Position numbers and translations under genes: made by a program. Below, one piece after another: positions 26,156 through 33,988 of a stretch of 43,970 nt of DNA (its first letter is position 1; every line of letters starts with the position of its first letter). Location: assembly GCA_900316295.1 (NCBI GenBank), contig ONCJ01000023.1:1-43970 (forward strand). Reading direction: 5' to 3'. Origin of the DNA: an uncultured Prevotella sp. (GTDB lineage Bacteria > Bacteroidota > Bacteroidia > Bacteroidales > Bacteroidaceae). The notes beneath the pieces are model-generated. The model did not search any database, was not told where the DNA came from, and saw nothing but the letters and a program-made list of their open reading frames with translations.

Positions 26156-26187
26156 TTTGCAAATATCGCAAAATGCTATTACTTTTG
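26156..26187 (+). promoter_or_regulatory. Promoter of ssrA
   Basis: TTTG at 26156-26159 and TACTTTTG at 26180-26187 have exact 20-bp spacing. The RNA starts about 16 bp downstream, at the GGGGCTG of tmRNA. Confidence 0.8.
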
Positions 26188-26202
26188 CATCCGCTTTATC
26201 AT

Positions 26203-26604
26203 GGGGCTGTCTGGATTTGACGGCGAGACGAAATGGTACATAAGCACGCGGAGGCTCGATGGCTACCTCCTTAATCTGAGCTTTCAAACAATTAATTGGC
26301 AACAATCAGTATGCTCTCGCTGCCTAACCGAAGCATAGTAGGTTACTGGCTTTATCCCCTTACAAGGTAGGGGGACGAGACGTCGCTCAAGGGATGTTGT
26401 TCCGAATCTTCTTGATCAAGCGGCGCAGGCAAATCGGAAATAGTCTTACGGAAGCCTCGGCTGTGGGATGAAAATTTTGAGGATAAGGTATCAGTTGGTG
26501 GTCCAGGTCTTGCTGATATTCGAAAACCGAAGGCTGGAATAAGCGTGTAGAAAGTGTATGGTTTCCTTGTGCGGACGTGGGTTCGACTCCCACCAGCTCC
26601 ACCA
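26203..26604 (+). ncRNA. ssrA: tmRNA (transfer-messenger RNA)
   Basis: The 402-nt RNA rescues stalled ribosomes. The 5' end GGGGCTG (26203-26209) pairs with CAGCTCC (26594-26600) as the acceptor stem, followed by A and encoded CCA. The T-arm GGTTCGACTCCC precedes it. The tag reading frame ends GNNQYALAA-stop (stop near 26322), similar to the Bacteroides GETNYALAA-type tags as I recall them. Pseudoknot-like GC-rich segments follow. Reading frames that cross this region on both strands are not genes. The 3' end is repeated downstream as integration scars. Confidence 0.95.
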
Positions 26605-26723
26605 CATATAAGGAGTCTCACCCACGTGTGGGTTCTTTTAGTCGCTACGCTTGGTAAAAGCGACTGGAGTCGAGCGCGACTCCCACCAGCTCCACAAAAT
26701 ATAAGGACTCCCACCTGCTCCAC
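26585..26723 (+). repeat. Tandem copies of the ssrA 3' end (attachment-site scars)
   Basis: The ssrA end GACTCCCACCAGCTCCAC (26585-26602) recurs exactly at 26678-26695 and with one change at 26706-26723, the last two 28 bp apart and joined by AAAATATAAGGA. A related CATATAAGGA follows the true end. Between copies 1 and 2 is a 75-bp segment with two hairpins (CCCAC/GTGGG and TCGCT/AGCGA). This pattern fits repeated integration and excision of elements at the tmRNA 3' end. Confidence 0.75.
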
Positions 26724-26727
26724 AAGA

Positions 26728-26755
26728 AGATATTCCTCAAAGGAATATCTTTTTT
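26728..26755 (+). terminator. Terminator after the ssrA copies
   Basis: AGATATTCCT (26728-26737) pairs perfectly with AGGAATATCT (26741-26750) over a 3-nt loop, followed by T residues. It is probably the original ssrA terminator, pushed away by the inserted scars. Confidence 0.8.
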
Positions 26756-26816
26756 GTAAATGGAGGCAATAAAACAAATCAAATATGAGTTATTAATGTA
26801 AGCACTGAATGATAGC

Positions 26817-27932
26817 ATGGCAATATATTATATTCTTTCTTTTTTTGCATTAGCACTTAGCACTGTGTGTGGATTCATATTCATACCACAGATTTTGGAT
26901 TTTTGCAAAAAGAGAGGACTATACGACAATCCTGACAAGAGAAAGATCCACAAGAATGCTATTCCCAGACTGGGTGGTGTGGCTTTCCTACCGAGTATGC
27001 TTGTGGCATTTATGATTGCCATCACCGTATTCAACAACACATCGATAGACAGGATTTCTATGAATCTTTGGTCGATATACTTCTTTGTAAGTCTGTTGTT
27101 GATATATAGTGTAGGTATTGTTGATGACCTTATTGGGCTGAATGCTACGGTAAAGTTCACCGTACAGATTATCGCCTCATCGCTCGTACCACTTGCGGGC
27201 TTGTATTTCAACAATTTCTATGGGTTTTTAGGTATCTATGAGATACCATATTGGATAGGAATACCACTGACAGTCTTTGTACTGGTGTTTATCACAAACG
27301 CAATAAATCTAATTGATGGGATAGACGGATTGTCATCAGGCTTGGCGTTTCTGGCATTGACAGGATTCTACATGATTTTCATGCGTGAACATTTAGGGCT
27401 GTACGGTATATTGATTGCAGGACTCATGGGAGTGCTGATAGCATATTTCTACTTTAACGTTTTCGGCAAAGAAGAGTTGAATAGAAAGATCTTTATGGGT
27501 GATGCCGGAAGTCTGACATTAGGATTTATTCTGGGATTTCTGCTTGTTAAATTCGCCATGCACAATCCCAACGTAATGCCATTCAGAATGGAGGGACTGT
27601 TGTTGCCATACACATTATTGATCGTACCGATGTTTGACGTGGTAAGGGTTGTTATCGCCAGGATTAGGAATAGGAAACCATTGTTTTCCGCCGACAAGAA
27701 CCACATACACCATAAGTTGATGAGGGCAGGGCTGAACCAGCATCAGACTCTTATCTTCATCCTTCTTCTCGCATTAGTTTTCTGCATGATAAATGCAATC
27801 ATGTATGTAGTGCCGATAGATTGCACTATAATTGCTATTGTGGATATCATCATTTATATAGCATTCCATTTGGTTTTGGATAGGATTATAGGTAACAAAG
27901 GTAAAGAGAGTTTTGTAAATGTCGAAGAGTAG
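26817..27932 (+). CDS. MraY/WecA-like polyprenyl-phosphate sugar-1-phosphate transferase
   Basis: A 371-residue membrane enzyme with about 10-11 helices. It carries the family's acidic motifs: KRKIHKNAIPRLGGVA, VGIVDDLIGLN (catalytic Asp pair), INLIDGIDGLSSG, FMGDAGSL and the WecA-type HIH motif DKNHIHHKLMRAG. It transfers a HexNAc-1-phosphate, probably GlcNAc-1-P, from UDP-sugar to undecaprenyl phosphate and so starts a lipid-linked glycan. The HIH motif separates it from MraY. It overlaps the next gene, another initiating transferase, by 14 bp. No clear promoter is seen; transcription may run from the tmRNA side. The locus suggests a role in this polysaccharide. Confidence 0.9.
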   Translation: MAIYYILSFFALALSTVCGFIFIPQILDFCKKRGLYDNPDKRKIHKNAIPRLGGVAFLPSMLVAFMIAITVFNNTSIDRISMNLWSIYFFVSLLLIYSVGIVDDLIGLNATVKFTVQIIASSLVPLAGLYFNNFYGFLGIYEIPYWIGIPLTVFVLVFITNAINLIDGIDGLSSGLAFLALTGFYMIFMREHLGLYGILIAGLMGVLIAYFYFNVFGKEELNRKIFMGDAGSLTLGFILGFLLVKFAMHNPNVMPFRMEGLLLPYTLLIVPMFDVVRVVIARIRNRKPLFSADKNHIHHKLMRAGLNQHQTLIFILLLALVFCMINAIMYVVPIDCTIIAIVDIIIYIAFHLVLDRIIGNKGKESFVNVEE

Positions 27933-28518
27933 TAAAGGATATGACAGGTTGAAGAGATTGACAGATATATGTATATCTGCCATTTGCCTTATCATATTCT
28001 CTCCTCTTATACTTTTGTGCTATACACTAATCAAATGTAGTGGTGGTAAGGCCTTTTATAGCCAAGAAAGAATAGGGCTGAACGGAAAACCATTCAGAAT
28101 ATATAAATTCCGCAGCATGAAAGCCGATGCAGAGAAAAACGGTGAGGAGTTGCTCCAAATTGACAATGACCCAAGACTGACTCGTATCGGCAAGTTCTTG
28201 CGCGATCACCATCTGGACGAGCTGCCACAGTTATGGAATGTCTTTAAGGGCGATATGGCTTTTGTGGGGCCACGACCAGAGAGAAAATTCTACATAGACA
28301 AGATAATGGAACGTGACCCAAGATATGTATATCTATATCAGGTGAGACCTGGTGTCACCTCATACGCTACACTATACAACGGATATACCGACACAATAGA
28401 AAAGATGCTGCGTCGACTGGAACTGGACCTGTATTATTTGGAGCACCGTTCCTGGTGGTTTGACGCAAAGATTCTATTGAAAACCTTTCTGAATATCGCT
28501 TTCGGTAAGAAATTCTGA
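27919..28518 (+). CDS. PglC/WcaJ-family initiating phosphoglycosyl transferase
   Basis: A 199-residue monotopic membrane enzyme. It has an N-terminal basic segment and re-entrant hydrophobic helix with a conserved Pro (ICLIIFSPLILL, residues about 22-33), ERIGLNGKPFRIYKFRSM, the catalytic DE pair Asp 100/Glu 101 in DHHLDELPQLWNV, and GPRPE at 117-121. The size fits the small PglC type. It forms a covalent phosphosugar intermediate and loads the polyprenyl phosphate carrier. Overlapping a WecA-like enzyme of the same purpose is unusual: the two would start different glycans or one modifies the other's product. The specific sugar is unknown. Confidence 0.9.
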   Translation: MSKSSKGYDRLKRLTDICISAICLIIFSPLILLCYTLIKCSGGKAFYSQERIGLNGKPFRIYKFRSMKADAEKNGEELLQIDNDPRLTRIGKFLRDHHLDELPQLWNVFKGDMAFVGPRPERKFYIDKIMERDPRYVYLYQVRPGVTSYATLYNGYTDTIEKMLRRLELDLYYLEHRSWWFDAKILLKTFLNIAFGKKF

Positions 28519-28541
28519 ACGGGGAACATTATCTATTACGC

Positions 28542-28985
28542 TCAGAACTTTCTGAAACTCAAGCGTACCGTTTCTGACGACAACAACATCGTACCACTGC
28601 CAAGATGTTCGATGGTGAAAGTCTCTTCGAGATTCTCAATGAAATAGGGAGCTAACAAGTCGGTAGACTCCAATGGTTCATCGCCATTCTCTCGGTCGTA
28701 GCGATATGGTTGTGAAATGGTAAGTTTGTTTTCATCCTTTTGGAAACGCCACAAAAACGTTTCCGCCTTCCCCTCTTTATCCTCCATCTGCAAGAGCTTC
28801 TTCTGGAATGCCCAATAGTAGCGCTCAGAACTAAGGTCGGTCTTCGTGCCATCGGCTTTGAATTCTACCGAACGGACATGCCAAAGTCCCTCAAGGTCAC
28901 CAGCATTATCGGTCTCAAACCAACTACACGATGACAAGGTTGCCATCACTGCAAACAAAACAAATGTGCGTAGTATGTTTCTCAT
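28542..28985 (-). CDS. Small lipoprotein, lipocalin-like
   Basis: A 147-residue lipoprotein. The signal is MRNILRTFVLFAVMATLSSC with the lipobox LSSC. The mature part has GLWHVRSVEF, a strand-rich middle and RLSFRKF at the end, which fits an eight-stranded lipocalin-like fold common in Bacteroidales lipoproteins. It lies 2 bp after the wzi gene and is probably cotranscribed. No enzyme motif is visible. It may serve capsule assembly or the envelope, but this is inferred from position only. Confidence 0.65.
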   Translation of the reverse strand: MRNILRTFVLFAVMATLSSCSWFETDNAGDLEGLWHVRSVEFKADGTKTDLSSERYYWAFQKKLLQMEDKEGKAETFLWRFQKDENKLTISQPYRYDRENGDEPLESTDLLAPYFIENLEETFTIEHLGSGTMLLSSETVRLSFRKF

Positions 28986-28987
28986 AA

Positions 28988-30577
28988 TTATTTTCCTAAT
29001 ATTCCTCGTTTAGTTATTGTCAGTTGAAAGCCATAATTGATTCCGCCCAATATAGCACCGAAATCCATACCATATCCCGCCGTAATAGAAGTATTGTCGA
29101 GCCATTTGCTGCGACTACTGATATGGTAGCTTCCCTCGGTGAGGAAACTGACGTTATGATGTTTGTCAAGATAGGGGATCTTATATGTACCAATACCTTC
29201 CTGCCATGTGCCAAGAATGCGATAATTGAATCGCTCTGAAGGATGACCGGCGAGTCCGAGATGGACAGCAATGAAGCGGTTGTCTTTTATATAGATCTCG
29301 CCATCTGTGTTATATATTGGTGAGAGATAGAGTGGGTTGCCCATCACCTGTCCCCAGTGCTGATTGCCTAATGAGATGCCATGATTGTAGAAATCGTCCA
29401 CGCCACCAATATGGTCGGGAATAGTCTTGGTATGGTCGTGATAAATGGGACCACTCTGATACTTAGTGTATAGGAACTCTGCGACGATGGTATTCAGCCA
29501 GTTATCTGGCTTATAGTTATATTCCAGTCCAAGCATCCAGTCTTTAAAGTCGTATACAAGGAACTTTTTGTCCTTCTTCTTCTCCCACTCATCGCCAGAC
29601 CCATAACCGTCATAGTCGAGTTGAAGCATGGCTGAATGGTCTTCAAAATATTTGTCTGCGTATGCGCTGAGTGTCCACCACTCGGTGTCATAATTGATTC
29701 TGGCAACCCAGCTACCGAACTGGTTGCCCTCAGCATTCTGGTAAGTCGTCTCACCGGCATCCGAACCTCCTGGCCAAAAAGCATTCCAAAAAGATTTCAA
29801 TCCCTTCTTACTCTTGATTGTAGTGACGTTACCATCTTCACCAGGAATATATGTCGTTCCGCCAAAGACAGATACCATCTCCAGTCCGAGTTCTACAGAC
29901 AGTGGGAAGAAACGTTCTTCATTGCCAACCTTCAGATAGCCAGCCTTACTATGGTATAGCAAGCCGTCAGCATATTTGCTTTGCTTATGAGTAAAGTCGT
30001 GCTGCCAATTGTCGTCGGTCATACGTCCATAAGCTATATGTCCCTTCAGGTGTAACCATCCCTTGGTCAAAGGTATAGCCCAATAGTCGCCAAGGGCAAG
30101 TCTGACCTGTGGTACAGGACGGGCATTGATACCAAGCGTCTGAGAGCCAGAACTCAGCGAGTCGTTTTTCAATGCCATAGGATATTGTTTGGAACCTACG
30201 GAGAGCACACCATGCAACCAGCGTCCTTCAACATACGCCTGCTGGATGACAACTTTGCTTGTATAATGGAGAGGTATGGCTACATCCAATCCGTAGCCCA
30301 GTCCCCATTTCTTTTCGGCATCTACGCTGATTGGGCGCTCTATGGCGCCACGCAGATAGCCATTGGTCTTATCCAAAGAACTAAGTCCGTATCTGTTGGC
30401 ATTCAGCCATAAAGGAGTTTTATCGTTGGATAAAGCACCTTGAAACTCAACCTTATACTCGACATCTTCAAAAGGCTTTATCGGCTGCGACTTAACCTCA
30501 GGTACCTTGTATTGAGCATTGGACTGTACTTCAAAAAACATCAGCACAGTAACAACTATTGGTAGTATTTTCCTCAT
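28988..30577 (-). CDS. wzi: Capsule assembly Wzi-family outer-membrane protein
   Basis: A 529-residue protein with a signal peptide MRKILPIVVTVLMFFEVQ followed by SNAQ. The rest alternates like a beta barrel with many aromatic girdle residues and ends in ...GFQLTITKRGILGK. Stretches such as WLNANRYGLSS, GSKQYPMALKND and YWAIPLTKGW match the Bacteroidales Wzi family, which in E. coli helps to hold capsule on the cell surface. I chose ATG 30577; the in-frame ATG at 30583 is also possible. No promoter with good spacing is visible upstream. The neighbouring lipoprotein forms a two-gene operon. Confidence 0.82.
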   Translation of the reverse strand: MRKILPIVVTVLMFFEVQSNAQYKVPEVKSQPIKPFEDVEYKVEFQGALSNDKTPLWLNANRYGLSSLDKTNGYLRGAIERPISVDAEKKWGLGYGLDVAIPLHYTSKVVIQQAYVEGRWLHGVLSVGSKQYPMALKNDSLSSGSQTLGINARPVPQVRLALGDYWAIPLTKGWLHLKGHIAYGRMTDDNWQHDFTHKQSKYADGLLYHSKAGYLKVGNEERFFPLSVELGLEMVSVFGGTTYIPGEDGNVTTIKSKKGLKSFWNAFWPGGSDAGETTYQNAEGNQFGSWVARINYDTEWWTLSAYADKYFEDHSAMLQLDYDGYGSGDEWEKKKDKKFLVYDFKDWMLGLEYNYKPDNWLNTIVAEFLYTKYQSGPIYHDHTKTIPDHIGGVDDFYNHGISLGNQHWGQVMGNPLYLSPIYNTDGEIYIKDNRFIAVHLGLAGHPSERFNYRILGTWQEGIGTYKIPYLDKHHNVSFLTEGSYHISSRSKWLDNTSITAGYGMDFGAILGGINYGFQLTITKRGILGK

Positions 30578-30748
30578 ACACATTATATATATAATCTCTA
30601 ATATAACGTATTTTTGCGGGTATTATTATAGTTTAGGGATTTTCCTCTCCCGATTAGGGAAAATCCTTTTGGAGGCATATTATTTCTTTGCAATTTTGCA
30701 ATGTGAAAAAACAGAAACAAGAATATTAACACTTAAAACGATACAACT

Positions 30749-31978
30749 ATGAAGAAATTAGTCATCATGCTGACAGCACTGTTTACAATGACAGTATCAG
30801 CCAACGCTATGAGCTACGAGCAGGCACGCCAGCAAGCTCTGTTCCTCACTGACAAGATGGCATACGAGCTCGACCTCACTGAAGAGCAGTATGAGGCTGC
30901 CTATGAGATCAACCTCGACTATCTGATGAGCGTCAACTCATACGATGACCTCTACGGTACATACTGGAACTATCGTAACCTCGACATGAGTTACGTACTC
31001 TATGACTGGCAGTATGCCGCTTATTGCGCAGCAAGCTACTTCTATCGTCCACTCTACTGGGATGGAGGCTACTGGCACTTCGGCATCTATGCCCGTTATC
31101 CACATCGTACATACCTATACTTCGGCCGTCCCACCTTCTGGGTATCCTATCGTGGCGGTCACTCATGGCACCACAATGGCGGTCGCTCATGGTATCACGG
31201 TCGTTCGTTTGGTCCTAATCACCACAAGCCATCTCGCGAACACCACGTAGGAATGCGCTCTACACATAAGCCAGGCAGTCATGGCAATCATGGATTCTCC
31301 TCACGTAATGACAACCATAACAACGGTGGTCATCACAACAATGGTCACAGCGGATTCAACAACAATGACAATCGTCACCACGGAAGTATTGGCAACAACG
31401 GGACTTCGCACGACATGAACAGAGGCAGAAATGGTCGCTCGCATAATAACAACGACACATACTCACATGGAGGCAGCATGGACAATAATGGAACTTTCAC
31501 ACATGGAGGAAACAGAGACAACAATGGTGCATTCACACGCGGAGGAAACAGAGACAATAATGGTGCATTCACACGCGGAGGAAACAGGGACAATAATGGT
31601 GGTCACGGATTCGGTACACGTGAGAGCTCAACAAGAACAACTGTGACGAACTCTGGTTCATCAAACCGTCCTACAAGGGGCTTCGGCATGGGTAGCCGCT
31701 CAAGCAGCGACCGTAGTTCCACCTCTCCAAGCCGCTCATTCAGTCCGTCAAGCAGCCACTCCAACAGCTCTTCATTCGGAGGCAGCTCAAGCGGAAGCCG
31801 TTCTTTCGGAAACAGCAGCTCTGGTAGCAGAAGTTTTGGCAGCAGTAGCTCTAGTAGCAGAAGTTTCGGTAGCAGTTCAGGCAGCAGAAGCTTTGGTGGA
31901 GGCAGCCATTCTTTCGGAGGTGGCAGTCGTTCGGGAGGCAGTTCTGGTGGCGGACATGGTCACTTCGGTCGCCGATAG
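30749..31978 (+). CDS. Secreted low-complexity His/Asn/Gly/Ser-rich protein
   Basis: A 409-residue protein with signal peptide MKKLVIMLTALFTMTVSANA. Residues about 20-130 form a structured domain with YEQARQQALFLTDKMAYELD and many Tyr/Trp residues. From about 135 onward the sequence is His-, Asn- and Gly-rich, including four tandem 12-residue repeats (pattern TFTHGGNRDNNG / AFTRGGNRDNNG, codons 31457-31600). The last 110 residues are Ser/Gly/Arg-rich (SSSGSRSFG repeats). The function is unknown: His-rich and Ser/Gly-rich tails suggest metal binding or a surface matrix role. It is a single gene ended by a hairpin inside the convergent phosphatase gene. Confidence 0.72.
   Translation: MKKLVIMLTALFTMTVSANAMSYEQARQQALFLTDKMAYELDLTEEQYEAAYEINLDYLMSVNSYDDLYGTYWNYRNLDMSYVLYDWQYAAYCAASYFYRPLYWDGGYWHFGIYARYPHRTYLYFGRPTFWVSYRGGHSWHHNGGRSWYHGRSFGPNHHKPSREHHVGMRSTHKPGSHGNHGFSSRNDNHNNGGHHNNGHSGFNNNDNRHHGSIGNNGTSHDMNRGRNGRSHNNNDTYSHGGSMDNNGTFTHGGNRDNNGAFTRGGNRDNNGAFTRGGNRDNNGGHGFGTRESSTRTTVTNSGSSNRPTRGFGMGSRSSSDRSSTSPSRSFSPSSSHSNSSSFGGSSSGSRSFGNSSSGSRSFGSSSSSSRSFGSSSGSRSFGGGSHSFGGGSRSGGSSGGGHGHFGRR
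31457..31600 (+). repeat. Four 36-bp tandem repeats within the low-complexity gene
   Basis: Units at 31457, 31493, 31529 and 31565 each encode 12 residues ending in DNNG. Units 3 and 4 are nearly identical in DNA, so expansion or contraction by slippage is plausible. Confidence 0.8.
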
Positions 31979-31997
31979 ACCATTTTTCACAACAATA

Positions 31998-32519
31998 CTA
32001 TTCAACGGTGAGGATTCTAACCTCACCGTTTTCCATTCTCGTAACCTCATTCATCTGCTTATTGAAAAGCACAGCCTGAATAGCTTTATTGATGATACCA
32101 TGACCTACAGCGAGTACTGTCTGATTGGGGAATCTCTCACACAGCCAACGGAGAAACTTCCCTGCCCGTTCTTTTAGATTGTCTAACGACTCTATGTCGT
32201 CGGGCCATGTCTCGTCCTTCAAATCAGGTATATATCGACCAGTAAAACTACCCCATTCACGCTCACGCAACAATGGTGTAGTCACCACTTCCCCGTCATG
32301 ATATTTAGCAATAATACTACAGGTGTCGACAGAACGTTTAAGATCGCTTGACACAAAACCATCGAAATCGACATCTGTCAATTTACGTCCCAAAGCCTCA
32401 GCCTGTGCAACACCATTCTGGGTCAGTTCGCCTTGTGTCTGTCCTTGCATAATCTTGTTGACGTTGTCCACCGTCTCTCCATGACGAACCAAGTATAATA
32501 CAGTCTTTATCTTCTCCAT
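31998..32519 (-). CDS. Histidine phosphatase (phosphoglycerate-mutase-like) family protein
   Basis: A 173-residue cytoplasmic protein. The catalytic loop LVRHGET holds the nucleophile His 13 with Arg 12. The second catalytic His lies in AVGHGIINKA. SDLKRSVDTCSII and LREREWGSFTGR complete the family pattern. The length fits small broad-specificity phosphatases such as CobC or GpmB-like enzymes. The substrate is not evident. It is 13 bp downstream of the HEXXH/CPBP gene and probably cotranscribed with it. Confidence 0.85.
   Translation of the reverse strand: MEKIKTVLYLVRHGETVDNVNKIMQGQTQGELTQNGVAQAEALGRKLTDVDFDGFVSSDLKRSVDTCSIIAKYHDGEVVTTPLLREREWGSFTGRYIPDLKDETWPDDIESLDNLKERAGKFLRWLCERFPNQTVLAVGHGIINKAIQAVLFNKQMNEVTRMENGEVRILTVE
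32006..32032 (+). terminator. Terminator inside the convergent gene
   Basis: CGGTGAGG (32006-32013) pairs perfectly with CCTCACCG (32021-32028) around 7 nt, followed by TTTT. It serves the gene ending at 31978 but lies within the last codons of the phosphatase gene on the opposite strand. Confidence 0.7.
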
Positions 32520-32532
32520 AACTCCTTGTTAC

Positions 32533-33819
32533 TCAGCCAAACAAAAGTCTAAAGATACCCACAGCCTCGAAGAACATAGCGATGCCAAGGTGAATGATTA
32601 TTCCACCCCATAAATGGCTGGTGCGCCATGCCAACACACCCAACAGATAGCCACCAACAACCGACGAGCACAGTTCCAGATCGGGCTTACCAAGATGAAT
32701 ACACATATATGTCATGACCATAGGCAATACTGCCCTGCGCCCCAGCCATCGCGCCATTCCCACTACCAATGCACCACGGAACATACTCTCCACTCCAAGG
32801 AAGTCGTTAGCATAGCATAGTTCGAAGAGTCCAATCACCTGCCACCTGTTCCACCCCAGTGCACCATCGTACATTGTAATGTTCATCTTGGGGTAATAGC
32901 TAAGGAACTGAGGAGTAAATGACACAGCAAGGAATATAGGTAATAAGAGAACATATATGAGTGCATACACTCGCAGATATTGCGATGAGCGTTTCAGTCC
33001 ATACAATCCAAAGCGGCCCTCCACCAACCTGTGAAATACGATTAGCGATCCTACTATGAACACCGAACGGAACAGAAAAGCCCCAACCAAGTCCAAGTAG
33101 TATTTATCCTTAAACCATACTGAATAGTCGTCAGCCCACTGAGCATAAGCATGAAATCCCTGTCCTGCGCCATCTATCGTCAACAAGACGACGGGAAACA
33201 CCCACACCTGCCATCGCCTAAGCCGCCATAGCTCCGAATGCATTGCAAGTGTCGGAATCAACACAAGGAAATACATTGTTATATATATCAACGGCAGACG
33301 TATCATCGACGTTCCGTCAAGATAGGATGGAGCAATAAAGATATCGTATACGTTGTAGACCACCTGCCCGACAATCACCAGGGCGATAAGACACATTACA
33401 TAGAGATACTTGGTCCAAAGGAAGTCTCGCTTCACGAAGTTAGCTATTGTACCAAGAAATTCGCCTATCTCATGTAGCAAAGAGCCCTTCCTGACGAACA
33501 TGTGCCACCAGCCGAATGGTTTGCGTCGGGTGGCATATCCAAGATCACGTTCCATCTTGTAAGCCTCGCGCTCGAAATACAGGTCATAATAGGCCTTCAT
33601 GAAGTTGCGACATTTGGCATATCGCCACAACCACTCTATCAGATACCACAGGGTAAAACCCACATATAGCATCTCACGCTGTTGCAGGGTGTGAATATAT
33701 TCATGATTTTTCGTTACTTCGCTTAGGTGCCCCTTGTCACTGCGGCAGAATATTATTCCGCAGATATTGGTGGCGAAGAATTTGCCGAACGGGAAATACT
33801 TATTATATATTACTTTCAT
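32533..33819 (-). CDS. Membrane protein joining an HEXXH domain to a CPBP-type domain
   Basis: A 428-residue protein. Residues 39-43 are HEYIH, followed by Gln-Gln, and 83-87 are EREAY. This is the zinc-ligand pattern HExxH...ExxA of small metallopeptidase-like domains. About eight hydrophobic helices follow. Near the C terminus a CPBP (Rce1/ABI) pattern is seen: VESMFR at 343-348 (an EExxxR motif with the first Glu changed to Val), His 375 in YMCIH, and His 410 in IIIHLGIAMFF. CPBP proteins are intramembrane proteases or related scaffolds. Loss of one Glu may weaken activity. The start at 33819 has TACTTTTG (33863-33856) upstream on the minus strand. Confidence 0.72.
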   Translation of the reverse strand: MKVIYNKYFPFGKFFATNICGIIFCRSDKGHLSEVTKNHEYIHTLQQREMLYVGFTLWYLIEWLWRYAKCRNFMKAYYDLYFEREAYKMERDLGYATRRKPFGWWHMFVRKGSLLHEIGEFLGTIANFVKRDFLWTKYLYVMCLIALVIVGQVVYNVYDIFIAPSYLDGTSMIRLPLIYITMYFLVLIPTLAMHSELWRLRRWQVWVFPVVLLTIDGAGQGFHAYAQWADDYSVWFKDKYYLDLVGAFLFRSVFIVGSLIVFHRLVEGRFGLYGLKRSSQYLRVYALIYVLLLPIFLAVSFTPQFLSYYPKMNITMYDGALGWNRWQVIGLFELCYANDFLGVESMFRGALVVGMARWLGRRAVLPMVMTYMCIHLGKPDLELCSSVVGGYLLGVLAWRTSHLWGGIIIHLGIAMFFEAVGIFRLLFG

Positions 33820-33988
33820 CCTTTCCTTGGCGAAGCCTTATGTGGTCATGTCGTGCAAAAGTACATATAATTATTGAATTTATATCTTTGTTTCATAGAA
33901 AAATATTAATTTTGTCCGCTGAAAGCAATTATAAGAAATCCGCATTAGGTGCGGTATGAGAAGATAAATACGAATAACAACTAATACT

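Noticed and set aside
26352-26777. A 141-codon frame across ssrA on the minus strand
   Set aside because: The region is the tmRNA gene and its 3'-end copies. The repeated peptide segments come from the repeated RNA end.
31457-31600. Minisatellite or mobile repeat
   Set aside because: The 36-bp units are in frame and code for the low-complexity part of a secreted protein, so a protein-level repeat explains them.
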